The position numbers and the translations under genes are program-made. Shown here piece by piece: positions 8,979-15,831 of a DNA stretch of 58,493 bases (the stretch's first letter is position 1; each line of letters opens with the position of its first letter). The notes beneath the pieces are model-generated. The model was not told the DNA's origin, did no database searches, and was given only the letters and a program-made list of their open reading frames with translations. The stretch is from contig JACAFC010000056.1 of NCBI GenBank assembly GCA_013388515.1, positions 1-58,493 of the forward strand. The letters run 5' to 3'. The stretch comes from Ignavibacteriaceae bacterium. Lineage in GTDB: Bacteria > Bacteroidota > Ignavibacteria > Ignavibacteriales > Ignavibacteriaceae.

Positions 8979-9269
8979 TACTACATGCGTTTGTACATTT
9001 CAATAAATAGTACAGTTTACCTTAATTTTATAAAAAGTATGTTGTTACACTTAGCTTGTAAACGTGTGACTTCAACAAAATCTCTCAGTCTTCGACAGGC
9101 TCAGACTGACATAAAAGTCTGTGTCACAATGAGCTCGTCGAAATGTGACTTCCATAATCATTTTAATTGTCCAATCTTCAACCTATCTGCAAGCAGGCAC
9201 GCTCAGACTGACATTATCCAGATACCAACTAACTTTGTTTTGTGGATGCATTTCACATTGATAAAAAAA
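8979..9269. repeat. menE-menA intergenic gap with three dispersed repeat units
   Basis: No gene. Unit 1 (about 9085-9112) contains CTTCGACAGGCTCAGACTGA. Unit 2 (9122-9149) is a near-palindrome with outer arms GTCACA and TGTGAC around GAGCTCGTCGAA. Unit 3 (about 9176-9213) is a unit-1-like copy in which an insert containing CTGCAAGCAGGCAC interrupts the motif before GCTCAGACTGACAT. These resemble the 'TTCGACAAGCTCAATGTGAC' class of intergenic repeats of Bacteroidota. Confidence 0.65.
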
Positions 9270-10154
9270 TCACAACACAAACCCAGCTGAAAACAGTAAT
9301 CCATAAATCGCAGAAAGCTTTGCAGTCAATTCAAGAGTTTTATTTAATTCTGTTCCGGTTAATGTGTAAATCATAGTTATTACCTTGTAAGCAATAGACA
9401 AAGTGAGGTAAGGAAGAAATATAAAAATGCTTGCATCAAAGGAAATGAAAAGCAGCAACGGAACAAGAAATGAAATTACAATTAAAAATATGAACTGATA
9501 CCTAGAAAAATTTTTACCAAACTTAACCGCAAGTGTTTTCTTACCGCTTTCCTTGTCTTCATCAATATCGCGGTAATTGTTTACTACAAGAATATTTGTA
9601 ACAAGTGCTCCGACCGGAATTGAAGAAATAAATGATACAAGCGATAAGTCTTTAGTGTGAAGGAAATAAGTTCCAACTGTTCCAACTATTCCAAAGAACA
9701 TGAAAACAAAAACATCTCCCAGTGCATTGTAAGCAAGCGGATATGGACCCGCAGTGTATGCGAATCCAGCTAAGATTGATAAAACACCAATTGCAAGAAT
9801 GACAAATCCGCCATGATAAACTAAATATAATCCTATCAGAAAAGCAGTAAGAAAAGTAATAATGATTGCTGCCTTCATTTCGTTTACAGAAATCAATCCG
9901 GATGCAAGAACTCGTCTTGGACCTTTTCGTTTTATAGTATCGGCTCCATTAAGGTAATCGTAAAGATCATTTGTAAAGTTTGTACCAACTTGAATTAAAA
10001 CGGAACAAACTAATGCAGCTAAGGAAAATATTATGTTAAGTTTTCCCTCATTGAATGCAACAGCAGAACCAACCATAACCGGAACAAAAGCTGCGAGCAA
10101 TGTCCGCGGTCTGCTTGCGATTAGCCATGATTGGATTTTATTATTATCTGACAT
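9270..10154 (-). CDS. menA: 1,4-Dihydroxy-2-naphthoate polyprenyltransferase
   Basis: 294-residue integral membrane enzyme of the UbiA superfamily with about eight to nine hydrophobic segments. The first Asp-rich motif is NDLYDYLNGADT followed by RKGPRRVLASG (typical of MenA), and the second is NYRDIDEDKESGKKTLAVKFG. It attaches the isoprenoid tail to 1,4-dihydroxy-2-naphthoate to give demethylmenaquinone. Start ATG at 10154. It lies downstream of menB, separated by repeat-filled sequence. Confidence 0.93.
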   Translation of the reverse strand: MSDNNKIQSWLIASRPRTLLAAFVPVMVGSAVAFNEGKLNIIFSLAALVCSVLIQVGTNFTNDLYDYLNGADTIKRKGPRRVLASGLISVNEMKAAIIITFLTAFLIGLYLVYHGGFVILAIGVLSILAGFAYTAGPYPLAYNALGDVFVFMFFGIVGTVGTYFLHTKDLSLVSFISSIPVGALVTNILVVNNYRDIDEDKESGKKTLAVKFGKNFSRYQFIFLIVISFLVPLLLFISFDASIFIFLPYLTLSIAYKVITMIYTLTGTELNKTLELTAKLSAIYGLLFSAGFVL

Positions 10155-10260
10155 AGAATAAAAAATTCTTTGATACTGAGTATTTATTGAATTTCACAAT
10201 TTAATATTGCCTAATTGTTTTATTGTTAAATTGTTTCTCAAGTCATACTTATTTTTGTCG

Positions 10261-10369
10261 TGCTGAACTTGATTCAGCATCGTCATTCTTCCTAAACTTA
10301 GATTCCGAAACAAGTTCGGAATGACTGCACCTATATCCCTCCCCCTTTGGGGGAGACGGAGGGGGCTTT
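10261..10369. repeat. Cluster of three short perfect hairpins between menB and menA
   Basis: Three stem-loops follow each other: TGCTGAA-cttga-TTCAGCA (10261-10279), ATTCCGAA-acaag-TTCGGAAT (10302-10322) and CTCCCCC-ttt-GGGGGAG (10339-10355). The last lies 15 nt beyond the menB stop. They look like dispersed palindromic repeats rather than an intrinsic terminator, since none is followed by a T tract on the menB strand. Confidence 0.65.
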
Positions 10370-11227
10370 TTATGGTAACTTCGGAAACTTCTTAAAATTC
10401 GGTTTCCGCTTTTCTAAATATGCTTTCTTACCTTCCTGCGCTTCCTCACTCATGTAATAAAGCAGTGTTGCGTTTCCAGCTAACTCCTGAATTCCGTGCT
10501 GTCCATCAAGTTCAGCATTGAATGCAGATTTCAAAACTCTAATTGCCATTGGACTGTGCTGAAGAATTTGCTTTGCCCAAGCAACTCCTTCTTCTTCCAA
10601 CTTTTCAATAGGCACAACTTTGTTAACCAATCCCATCTCCAAAGCTTCCTGCGCATTGTATTGCTTGCAGAGATACCAAATTTCGCGTGCTTTCTTTTGT
10701 CCAACAATTCTTGCCAGATAGCTCGAACCAAAACCGCCATCAAAGCTGCCTACCCTTGGACCAGTTTGCCCGAAGATTGCATTATCAGCGGCAATAGTTA
10801 AGTCGCAAACCACGTGAAGCACATGCCCGCCGCCGATTGCATATCCAGCAACTAAAGCGATAACCGGTTTTGGAATGCTGCGGATTAGTTTTTGAAGATC
10901 GAGAACATTTAATCTTGGAACGCCGGATTTATCTACATAACCTTTGTCTCCACGGATTCTCTGATCGCCGCCGGAACAGAAAGCATACTTCCCGTCTTTA
11001 GCGGGACCTTTGCCCGTAAGCAGTATCACTCCAATTTTTTGATCCTCACGTGCATCGCTGAAAGCATCGTACATTTCGATAACAGTTTCGGGGCGGAATG
11101 CGTTCCGTACTTCCGGTCTGTTAATGGTGATTTTGGCAATGCCATCCATCCCGCCAACGGGATCTTCGATCTTTTCGTAGATGATGTCAGTGTATTTTTT
11201 AGCTTTTTTCCAGTTGAGTTTTGGCAT
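10370..11227 (-). CDS. menB: 1,4-Dihydroxy-2-naphthoyl-CoA synthase
   Basis: 285 residues from the chosen ATG (11227), close to the usual MenB length. Crotonase-fold hallmarks: [20 protein letters not shown], the MenB-specific [16 protein letters not shown], an oxyanion-hole region [21 protein letters not shown], and [20 protein letters not shown]. It closes the second ring of o-succinylbenzoyl-CoA. Longer frames begin at ATG 11269 or TTG 11305; I prefer 11227 because [18 protein letters not shown] matches the usual MenB N-terminus. The upstream sequence is repeat-rich and the next men gene is ~2 kb away across an inserted island, so menB probably needs its own promoter (inference). Confidence 0.93.
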   Translation of the reverse strand: MPKLNWKKAKKYTDIIYEKIEDPVGGMDGIAKITINRPEVRNAFRPETVIEMYDAFSDAREDQKIGVILLTGKGPAKDGKYAFCSGGDQRIRGDKGYVDKSGVPRLNVLDLQKLIRSIPKPVIALVAGYAIGGGHVLHVVCDLTIAADNAIFGQTGPRVGSFDGGFGSSYLARIVGQKKAREIWYLCKQYNAQEALEMGLVNKVVPIEKLEEEGVAWAKQILQHSPMAIRVLKSAFNAELDGQHGIQELAGNATLLYYMSEEAQEGKKAYLEKRKPNFKKFPKLP

Positions 11228-11387
11228 ATCAGATTTAGATAAAGATGAAACCTTGTCCTTCCACACCATTAGCTGGTACAGGGGGCGGATTAAGATTATG
11301 AGCAAAAATAGAGAAAAGTGGGGAAAGTTAGAATTGGTGCGTCTTTACTCCTATTTGCAATAAATTCTTATCATGAAAATTTTCTGG

Positions 11388-11440
11388 CTGTCACGAACCA
11401 CTTCGTGACAGAGAGTGGGGTCATGGAATTGTCCATGACC
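11388..11440. repeat. Two adjacent perfect hairpins upstream of menB
   Basis: CTGTCACGAA-ccac-TTCGTGACAG (11388-11411, 10-bp stem) is followed by GGTCATGGA-attg-TCCATGACC (11419-11440, 9-bp stem). Both stems are perfect, and neither has a T tract. They probably belong to the same family of intergenic palindromes seen in other gaps of the men cluster. Confidence 0.65.
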
Positions 11441-11450
11441 TCCCAAGAAA

Positions 11451-11600
11451 AATAAGCTACTAATAACACTAATTGACACGAATGTATTAACACAGATTAG
11501 TGTTAATTCGTGAAATTCGTGGCAGATTCTATTCTAAAAACTCATTTACGGCTCTCACAAACTCCTCTGGCTTTTCCAAATGTACGTTATGTCCGGCATT
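11451..11600 (-). repeat. Direct repeat copy L: duplicated menH 3' end plus flank
   Basis: This 150-bp segment matches 13157-13306 with nine mismatches; the 115 bp of 11486-11600 have only two. On the minus strand 11529-11600 encode the last 23 MenH residues (NAGHNVHLEKPEEFVRAVNE and on to the stop), cut off upstream at GGCATT. The outer part (11451-11528) is the imperfect palindrome ACACTAATT...TTAGTGTTAATTCGTG, a form common as an intergenic repeat in Bacteroidota. It is an orphan fragment, not a gene. Confidence 0.9.
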
Positions 11601-11613
11601 TGTATTATCGCAT

Positions 11614-11621
11614 GCCTACTG
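11614..11621. repeat. GCCTACTG, left copy of an 8-bp direct repeat
   Basis: The octamer lies 13 bp inside the left menH-tail fragment and recurs at 13029-13036, just before the diverged right-hand fragment. The pair may mark the two ends of the inserted segment. An 8-mer match alone could be chance, so this is tentative. Confidence 0.3.
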
Positions 11622-11714
11622 ATAATAACTCTTCTTGACTTTACCCTATAAGTCTAATAGTTTTTTATCACAAAATATTGGTTTTACTTTGGAAAAAGAG
11701 AGTGGTGCGTCATT

Positions 11715-11867
11715 ATGAAAAGTATATATTACTTCATTTTACTATTTCTTCCAATTGTACTCTTCACAGGTTGTGAGGACAATGGTTTATCATCCGGTTT
11801 GTGGGAATCTCAGTCACACCAAGCCCTTTACATCATGTTTCAACGCGGTAACTTGCTCCGTAACTAG
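11715..11867 (+). pseudogene. Short lipoprotein ORF, likely a truncated gene remnant
   Basis: A 50-residue frame starting at ATG 11715 has a clear lipoprotein signal peptide: MKSIYYFILLFLPIVLFTGC, with lipobox LFTGC, then EDNGLSS. Only about 30 residues follow the lipidated Cys, and the tail (SHQALYIMFQRGNLLRN) has no recognisable domain. It looks like the 5' end of a longer lipoprotein gene joined to unrelated sequence. A genuine tiny lipoprotein is possible. It lies inside the island between menB and menH. Confidence 0.5.
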
Positions 11868-11899
11868 TTGTTGTATTTAAGATTTTATTATTTATTTTT

Positions 11900-11935
11900 G
11901 TAAGGAAAACCTTACATATGTAAGGAAAACTTTAC
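11900..11935. promoter_or_regulatory. Tandem palindromic operator upstream of the wHTH-MNT gene
   Basis: GTAAGGAAAACCTTAC (11900-11915) is a perfect inverted repeat with 6-bp arms. It is followed by a second copy, GTAAGGAAAACTTTAC (11920-11935), with one arm mismatch. The copies are 20 bp apart, about two helical turns. They end 20 bp before the ATG of a gene whose product begins with a winged-helix domain, so autorepression is likely (inference). Confidence 0.65.
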
Positions 11936-11955
11936 AATTACAAAAGGTATTTAAA

Positions 11956-12573
11956 ATGATTATTCATAAAATTTTGGATAATGTATTTGCAACTTGGTCT
12001 AATATTGCAGTTCTCAGAGTTCTCGATAAGGTAAATATTGGACTCTCCGGGCGGGAAATTGCAAAGCAGTCAAATATGAGCGCACCTTCAAGTTTAGAAG
12101 CGCTGTCATCGCTTGAGAATCTTAATATTGTAACGCGACAAAGAGGCGGCAGGGAACATTTCTTTTCCTTAAACCGAGAACATTATATTGTTAAAAAAAT
12201 CATTACCCAGATTCTCAACTTGGAAAAAAAGTATGCAGAAACAATTTATTCGGATATTAAGAAAGTTCTAGGTAAACAATCATCAAGCTTGATTGTTTTT
12301 GGTAGTACTGCTAGAATTGAAGAAAAAGTTGAAAGCGACCTTGATCTATGCATAATTTTTAAGAGTGCAGGAGAGAAAAGTAAAATTGAAAATACAATCT
12401 CTGAAATTAATTTGTCTCTCTTCAAAAGGTACGGTGTTTCATTGTCACCATTTTTTATTTCTGAGTCAGAGTTCAAAAAAAGAGCCCGAAATAAAAAACC
12501 TCCCGTTCCAGATATCATGAGAGAAGGGATAGTAATATACGGTAAAACCATTAGGAAACTTTTAAATGAGTAG
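11956..12573 (+). CDS. Winged-helix / MNT nucleotidyltransferase fusion (antitoxin-like)
   Basis: 205 residues. Residues ~15-75 form a winged helix-turn-helix (GLSGREIAKQSNMSAPSSLE, wing RQRGGREHFFSLN). Residues ~105-190 are a minimal nucleotidyltransferase with the complete GS-x10-D-x-D motif (GSTARIEEKVESDLDL). MNT proteins paired with HEPN proteins act as antitoxins, some by adding AMP groups to the HEPN partner (known for MntA/HepT). Here an extra DNA-binding domain is fused, and a tandem palindrome precedes the gene. It overlaps the next gene by 8 nt. The gene sits in an island flanked by menH fragments, on the strand opposite to the men genes. Confidence 0.88.
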   Translation: MIIHKILDNVFATWSNIAVLRVLDKVNIGLSGREIAKQSNMSAPSSLEALSSLENLNIVTRQRGGREHFFSLNREHYIVKKIITQILNLEKKYAETIYSDIKKVLGKQSSSLIVFGSTARIEEKVESDLDLCIIFKSAGEKSKIENTISEINLSLFKRYGVSLSPFFISESEFKKRARNKKPPVPDIMREGIVIYGKTIRKLLNE

Positions 12574-12976
12574 AAAAACAATAAGAACCAAAGTTCACAA
12601 TACCAAATGGGTAGATTATAAAAAAGTGGCTGAAAGCTTTTTCGGTGGCGCAGATGTAGCGCGCGAATATGAATATTGGAATGCAGCGGGAGTATTAATT
12701 GTTCATTCTGCTATTGCTTATGCTGATTCAATAAGCATTAAATTCAGAGGAGAGAAAAGTCAGGGAGAAGATCACAATCAAACTGTAATTTTATTAAAGG
12801 AAATTCTTGCAGTGAGTGACGAGAATAAAAAAGCTTATATTCATCTTGAGAAGATATTAGCACATAAAACTACAGTTTCTTATAGCGGAGACGTCTATGA
12901 AGCTAACGATATCGACCTACTTTGGAAACATCTTGAAAGATTAAAAAATTGGGCTGAGGATTTATTGGGCAGGTGA
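12566..12976 (+). CDS. HEPN-like partner protein (toxin-like)
   Basis: 136 mostly helical residues: WNAAGVLIVHSAIAYADSISIKF is a typical HEPN helix, and GEDHNQTVILLKEIL and LLWKHLERLKNWAEDLL form the later helices. The resemblance is closest to the SAV_6107-like HEPN group (from memory, not searched). The RNase motif R-x4-6-H of toxic HEPN proteins is not evident, so ribonuclease activity is uncertain. The ATG lies within the end of the MNT gene (8-nt overlap), indicating translational coupling and a two-protein module. Confidence 0.75.
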   Translation: MSRKTIRTKVHNTKWVDYKKVAESFFGGADVAREYEYWNAAGVLIVHSAIAYADSISIKFRGEKSQGEDHNQTVILLKEILAVSDENKKAYIHLEKILAHKTTVSYSGDVYEANDIDLLWKHLERLKNWAEDLLGR

Positions 12977-13234
12977 CTATATAAATAAATAATTAAATCT
13001 ATAAATATTTTCCATCACTATTTGATACGCCTACTGCTTCTAAAAATGAACATTATGCCAGGCATTTTTAACAGCCACATGTTTGCCAGGGGAAGGATTT
13101 TAAAGTGCAAAATTTTATTTAAGGCGTAAGTCTAAGTTTCTGTCGACCCCCAAAAAAATAAGCCACTAATTACACTAATTTTCACAAATCAATTAACACA
13201 GATTAGTGTTAATTCGTGAAATTCGTGGCAAATT
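12977..13234. other. Intergenic region downstream of the HEPN gene, with menH-derived debris
   Basis: It holds the right GCCTACTG octamer (13029-13036), a diverged menH-tail fragment (13044-13084) and the palindromic flank (13157-13234) of direct repeat copy R. No other gene was found. Confidence 0.6.
13044..13084 (-). pseudogene. Diverged menH-tail fragment
   Basis: These 41 bp match 13284-13324 inside menH at 33 positions. Read on the minus strand they would encode KHVAVKNAWHNVH, against KHVVVSNAGHNVH in MenH, so the conserved Gly before the catalytic His is lost. It is an older or faster-decaying relic than copy L. Its similarity continues weakly to about 13097. Confidence 0.6.
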
Positions 13235-13306
13235 CTATTCTAAAAACTCATTTACGGCTCTCACAAACTCCTCTGGCTTTTCCAAATGTACGTTGTGTCC
13301 GGCATT
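13157..13306 (-). repeat. Direct repeat copy R: genuine menH 3' end plus flank
   Basis: This is the partner of 11451-11600 (141 of 150 positions identical), lying 1706 bp away. It includes the last 23 codons and the stop of the intact menH and the imperfect palindrome ACACTAATT...TTAGTGTTAATTCGTG beyond it. Confidence 0.9.
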
Positions 13307-14050
13307 ACTAACAACCACATGTTTAGCGGAAGGAAAGGAGTTCACAAGCTCAGAATTTAGCTGTGTAAATTTTTTGTCAAGCTCACCTGTTATTAACAAA
13401 GTCTTACAATCTATAAGATGAAGCTTATCATGTAAAGGCGGCATAACACCTGTGCCAAATCCTTTTAAGGAATTAATTAATCCAACTTTTTGCAATTTAA
13501 ATTTTGAGTTTTGAATTTTAGCTAATTTTTTTTTCGAAAGAGTTTTTAATGAATCAAACAAAGCCTGATTCATCCAGTACTCAACAAATTCATCAATTGA
13601 TTTTTCCTCAATCATTTTAATTAGTTTAGAATCATTTTCAATTCTTTCCTTTCTTAATTTTTCATCAACAATTCCTGCACTAGCACTTTCTAATACTAAT
13701 CCGTATAATTTCTTTGGATGATGAACTGTGTAAGATAAGGCTGCACGGCCACCCATCGAATACCCAACTATAAAAAATCTATTTTTTGTAAAATGGTTAA
13801 AAACTTCATCAAGTTGTTGGATGAGAGAATTTGCAGTATATAGTTCCTGATCTTTTGGTGGGCTGCTGGTATTATGGCCAATAAAATCTATTGCAACGTA
13901 GCTAAACTTATTGTTTAGATCGGAAATTATATCTATCCATTCTGCTGATGAACCAGTAAATCCATGTAAGAGAAAAACAAATGGAGCATTCTTTTCTAAG
14001 GAAGGGAAGTACTCAACATTTAATTTAACTTGTGAAGTATGAATAATCAA
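13235..14050 (-). CDS. menH: 2-Succinyl-6-hydroxy-2,4-cyclohexadiene-1-carboxylate synthase (alpha/beta hydrolase)
   Basis: 271 residues with an intact alpha/beta-hydrolase triad: nucleophile Ser in VGYSMGGRA, Asp in ITGELDKKF, His in NAGHNVHLEKP; the oxyanion-hole motif is LLHGFTGSSAEW. MenH eliminates pyruvate from the MenD product. The gene overlaps menD by 4 nt, confirming the assignment by context. Its last 23 codons exist as a second, orphan copy at 11529-11600, so its 3' end has been involved in a duplication or insertion event, yet the reading frame is complete. Confidence 0.92.
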   Translation of the reverse strand: MIIHTSQVKLNVEYFPSLEKNAPFVFLLHGFTGSSAEWIDIISDLNNKFSYVAIDFIGHNTSSPPKDQELYTANSLIQQLDEVFNHFTKNRFFIVGYSMGGRAALSYTVHHPKKLYGLVLESASAGIVDEKLRKERIENDSKLIKMIEEKSIDEFVEYWMNQALFDSLKTLSKKKLAKIQNSKFKLQKVGLINSLKGFGTGVMPPLHDKLHLIDCKTLLITGELDKKFTQLNSELVNSFPSAKHVVVSNAGHNVHLEKPEEFVRAVNEFLE

Positions 14051-15831
14051 AGCAGTTTTTTTGAATTGTGATTGAATAGAGAAATTACTTTGTCATAATA
14101 TTTCCTGCGAATTGAAAGCGATTCAGTAGGATTTGTTTTTAATTCAAGAACCGAAAATGTCTTATCATTAGATTTTGTGGAAAGTAATTGCTTAAAACCG
14201 GTCCAACTTTTAACAAGTTTGTAATTACCGCCAAATGCATGAACCAACTTGCTAAAATCTAAATTATGCGGTGTGGCGAAGTATTCCTCAAAAATATTTT
14301 TATACTTAGATATTGGCAGCACTTCAAAAATTCTCCCGCCGTTGTTGTTGATAAGAATAATATTGAGTGGATTTCTGTATCTTTTTGCTGTCAACAAACT
14401 GTTTAAATCATAATAAAAAGCAAGATCTCCTGTTAATAAAAAAGTTGGTTCTTCCGAAGCATGAGCAATTCCAAGTGCAGTTGAAATAATACCATCTATA
14501 CCGCTTGCTCCGCGATTGTGGAAGACTTTAATATTTTTTTTCACCAAGGGAACTACCAAATCCAAATCTCGAATTGGCAAGCTATTAGAAACCATCAAGT
14601 TTGAATTTTGAGGGATATGTTTAATGAGTTCATAAACAATTCTAACTTCATTTGGGAACGAAGCAGCAGCAATTAAGTCATGTTTAATTTTGGAAGCTGT
14701 TTTATCAATTTCAAGAAATTCATTCAGCCATTCATTCCGTGTTGCCGGTTTTCTTTGGATAAGCGGTAAAAGTTCTCTGCAAAATTTTTCTGGGCTGCTG
14801 GCTATGATTGAAGTTGATTTGTCCACTGGATTTTTCCAATCCCCAAATTGATTGACTAATAGTTTTTCACATTTACATCCAGCAATAAAATTAGATAAAG
14901 CTTTAGATGAAAAATTTCTTCCAAATTGTATAATAAAATCCGGTTTGTTATTCTTAATGAAAGTTTCAGAACGTAGATAGGAATCATAACTTGTAAGAAT
15001 GTTATGGTTTCCTTCAAATATGAAACGCATATTACTAGCGGCATCAGCAAATATCGGGTAACCGGCAATTTTGGACAACTTATTACATGCTGCAAAGAAT
15101 CCTTTGGAGTAATTGTCTAATCCGACAACAATAATTCCTTTTGTTTGATTATTTATTCTATGCGAAAGTTGTTTTAGAATTTTCTGATCGATTTTAGAGC
15201 TGGTTTTGGTAAGCTTTAAAAGTGATCCCGATTTTTTTTTCACAGCTGTGCGCAAATCATTTTCTATCTCATCTGTAAATGAAGCCGGTTCAAATGGTTC
15301 TTTGAAAGGAAAATTTATATGAACCGGTCCCATTTTATTTATGGAACTTTCGAGAATAGCTTTTTGAGCGATTGTTAAAATTTTAGTGAGCCCTGTTTTG
15401 CATACTTGCGGCAAGCCTGCATCAATAAACCACCGGATATGATTATTATAAATATTATTCTGATTAATAGTTTGGTTTGCACCGACATTTTGCAGCTCGG
15501 GCGGACGGTCTGCAGTGCAAATTATTAGTGGAATTTTGCTCTGATATGCTTCAATGATTGCCGGATAGAATTCGGCTGTAGCAGTTCCGGAAGTACATAC
15601 TAATACTACTGGAGTTTTGGATGTTTTTGCTAAACCGAGAGCGAAAAATCCACTGCTGCGTTCATCAATTATAGGAAATGATTTTATCTTTTTATTTGCA
15701 GCAAATGCGTAAGTGAGCGGAGTACTGCGAGAACCAGGTGAAATACAAACGAATTTAACTCCATGTTTCTCTAGTTGCTGAACAAATAGTTCTGCCCAAA
15801 GAATGTTTCTATTTATTTTTATTTTGCCCAT
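14047..15831 (-). CDS. menD: SEPHCHC synthase (MenD)
   Basis: 594 residues from ATG 15831 (a TTG lies one codon upstream), the usual MenD length. The ThDP enzyme architecture is clear: N-terminal PYR domain with FVCISPGSRSTPLTYAF and IDERSSGFFALGLAK (catalytic Glu), TADRPPELQNVGANQTINQ, a central domain, and the C-terminal PP domain with the ThDP-binding motif GDLAFYYDLNSL...LINNNGGRIFEVLP. It condenses isochorismate with 2-oxoglutarate. The start lies inside the end of menF (23-nt overlap) and the stop overlaps menH by 4 nt, so the three genes form one tightly coupled unit. Confidence 0.95.
   Translation of the reverse strand: MGKIKINRNILWAELFVQQLEKHGVKFVCISPGSRSTPLTYAFAANKKIKSFPIIDERSSGFFALGLAKTSKTPVVLVCTSGTATAEFYPAIIEAYQSKIPLIICTADRPPELQNVGANQTINQNNIYNNHIRWFIDAGLPQVCKTGLTKILTIAQKAILESSINKMGPVHINFPFKEPFEPASFTDEIENDLRTAVKKKSGSLLKLTKTSSKIDQKILKQLSHRINNQTKGIIVVGLDNYSKGFFAACNKLSKIAGYPIFADAASNMRFIFEGNHNILTSYDSYLRSETFIKNNKPDFIIQFGRNFSSKALSNFIAGCKCEKLLVNQFGDWKNPVDKSTSIIASSPEKFCRELLPLIQRKPATRNEWLNEFLEIDKTASKIKHDLIAAASFPNEVRIVYELIKHIPQNSNLMVSNSLPIRDLDLVVPLVKKNIKVFHNRGASGIDGIISTALGIAHASEEPTFLLTGDLAFYYDLNSLLTAKRYRNPLNIILINNNGGRIFEVLPISKYKNIFEEYFATPHNLDFSKLVHAFGGNYKLVKSWTGFKQLLSTKSNDKTFSVLELKTNPTESLSIRRKYYDKVISLFNHNSKKLL

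Noticed and set aside
9085-9213. Possible CRISPR array in the menE-menA gap
   Set aside because: The units differ in length and orientation, have no regular spacers, and no cas gene is present.
11227-11305. N-terminal extension of MenB to TTG 11305
   Set aside because: The extra 26 residues have no MenB character, and the family normally starts about where ATG 11227 lies.
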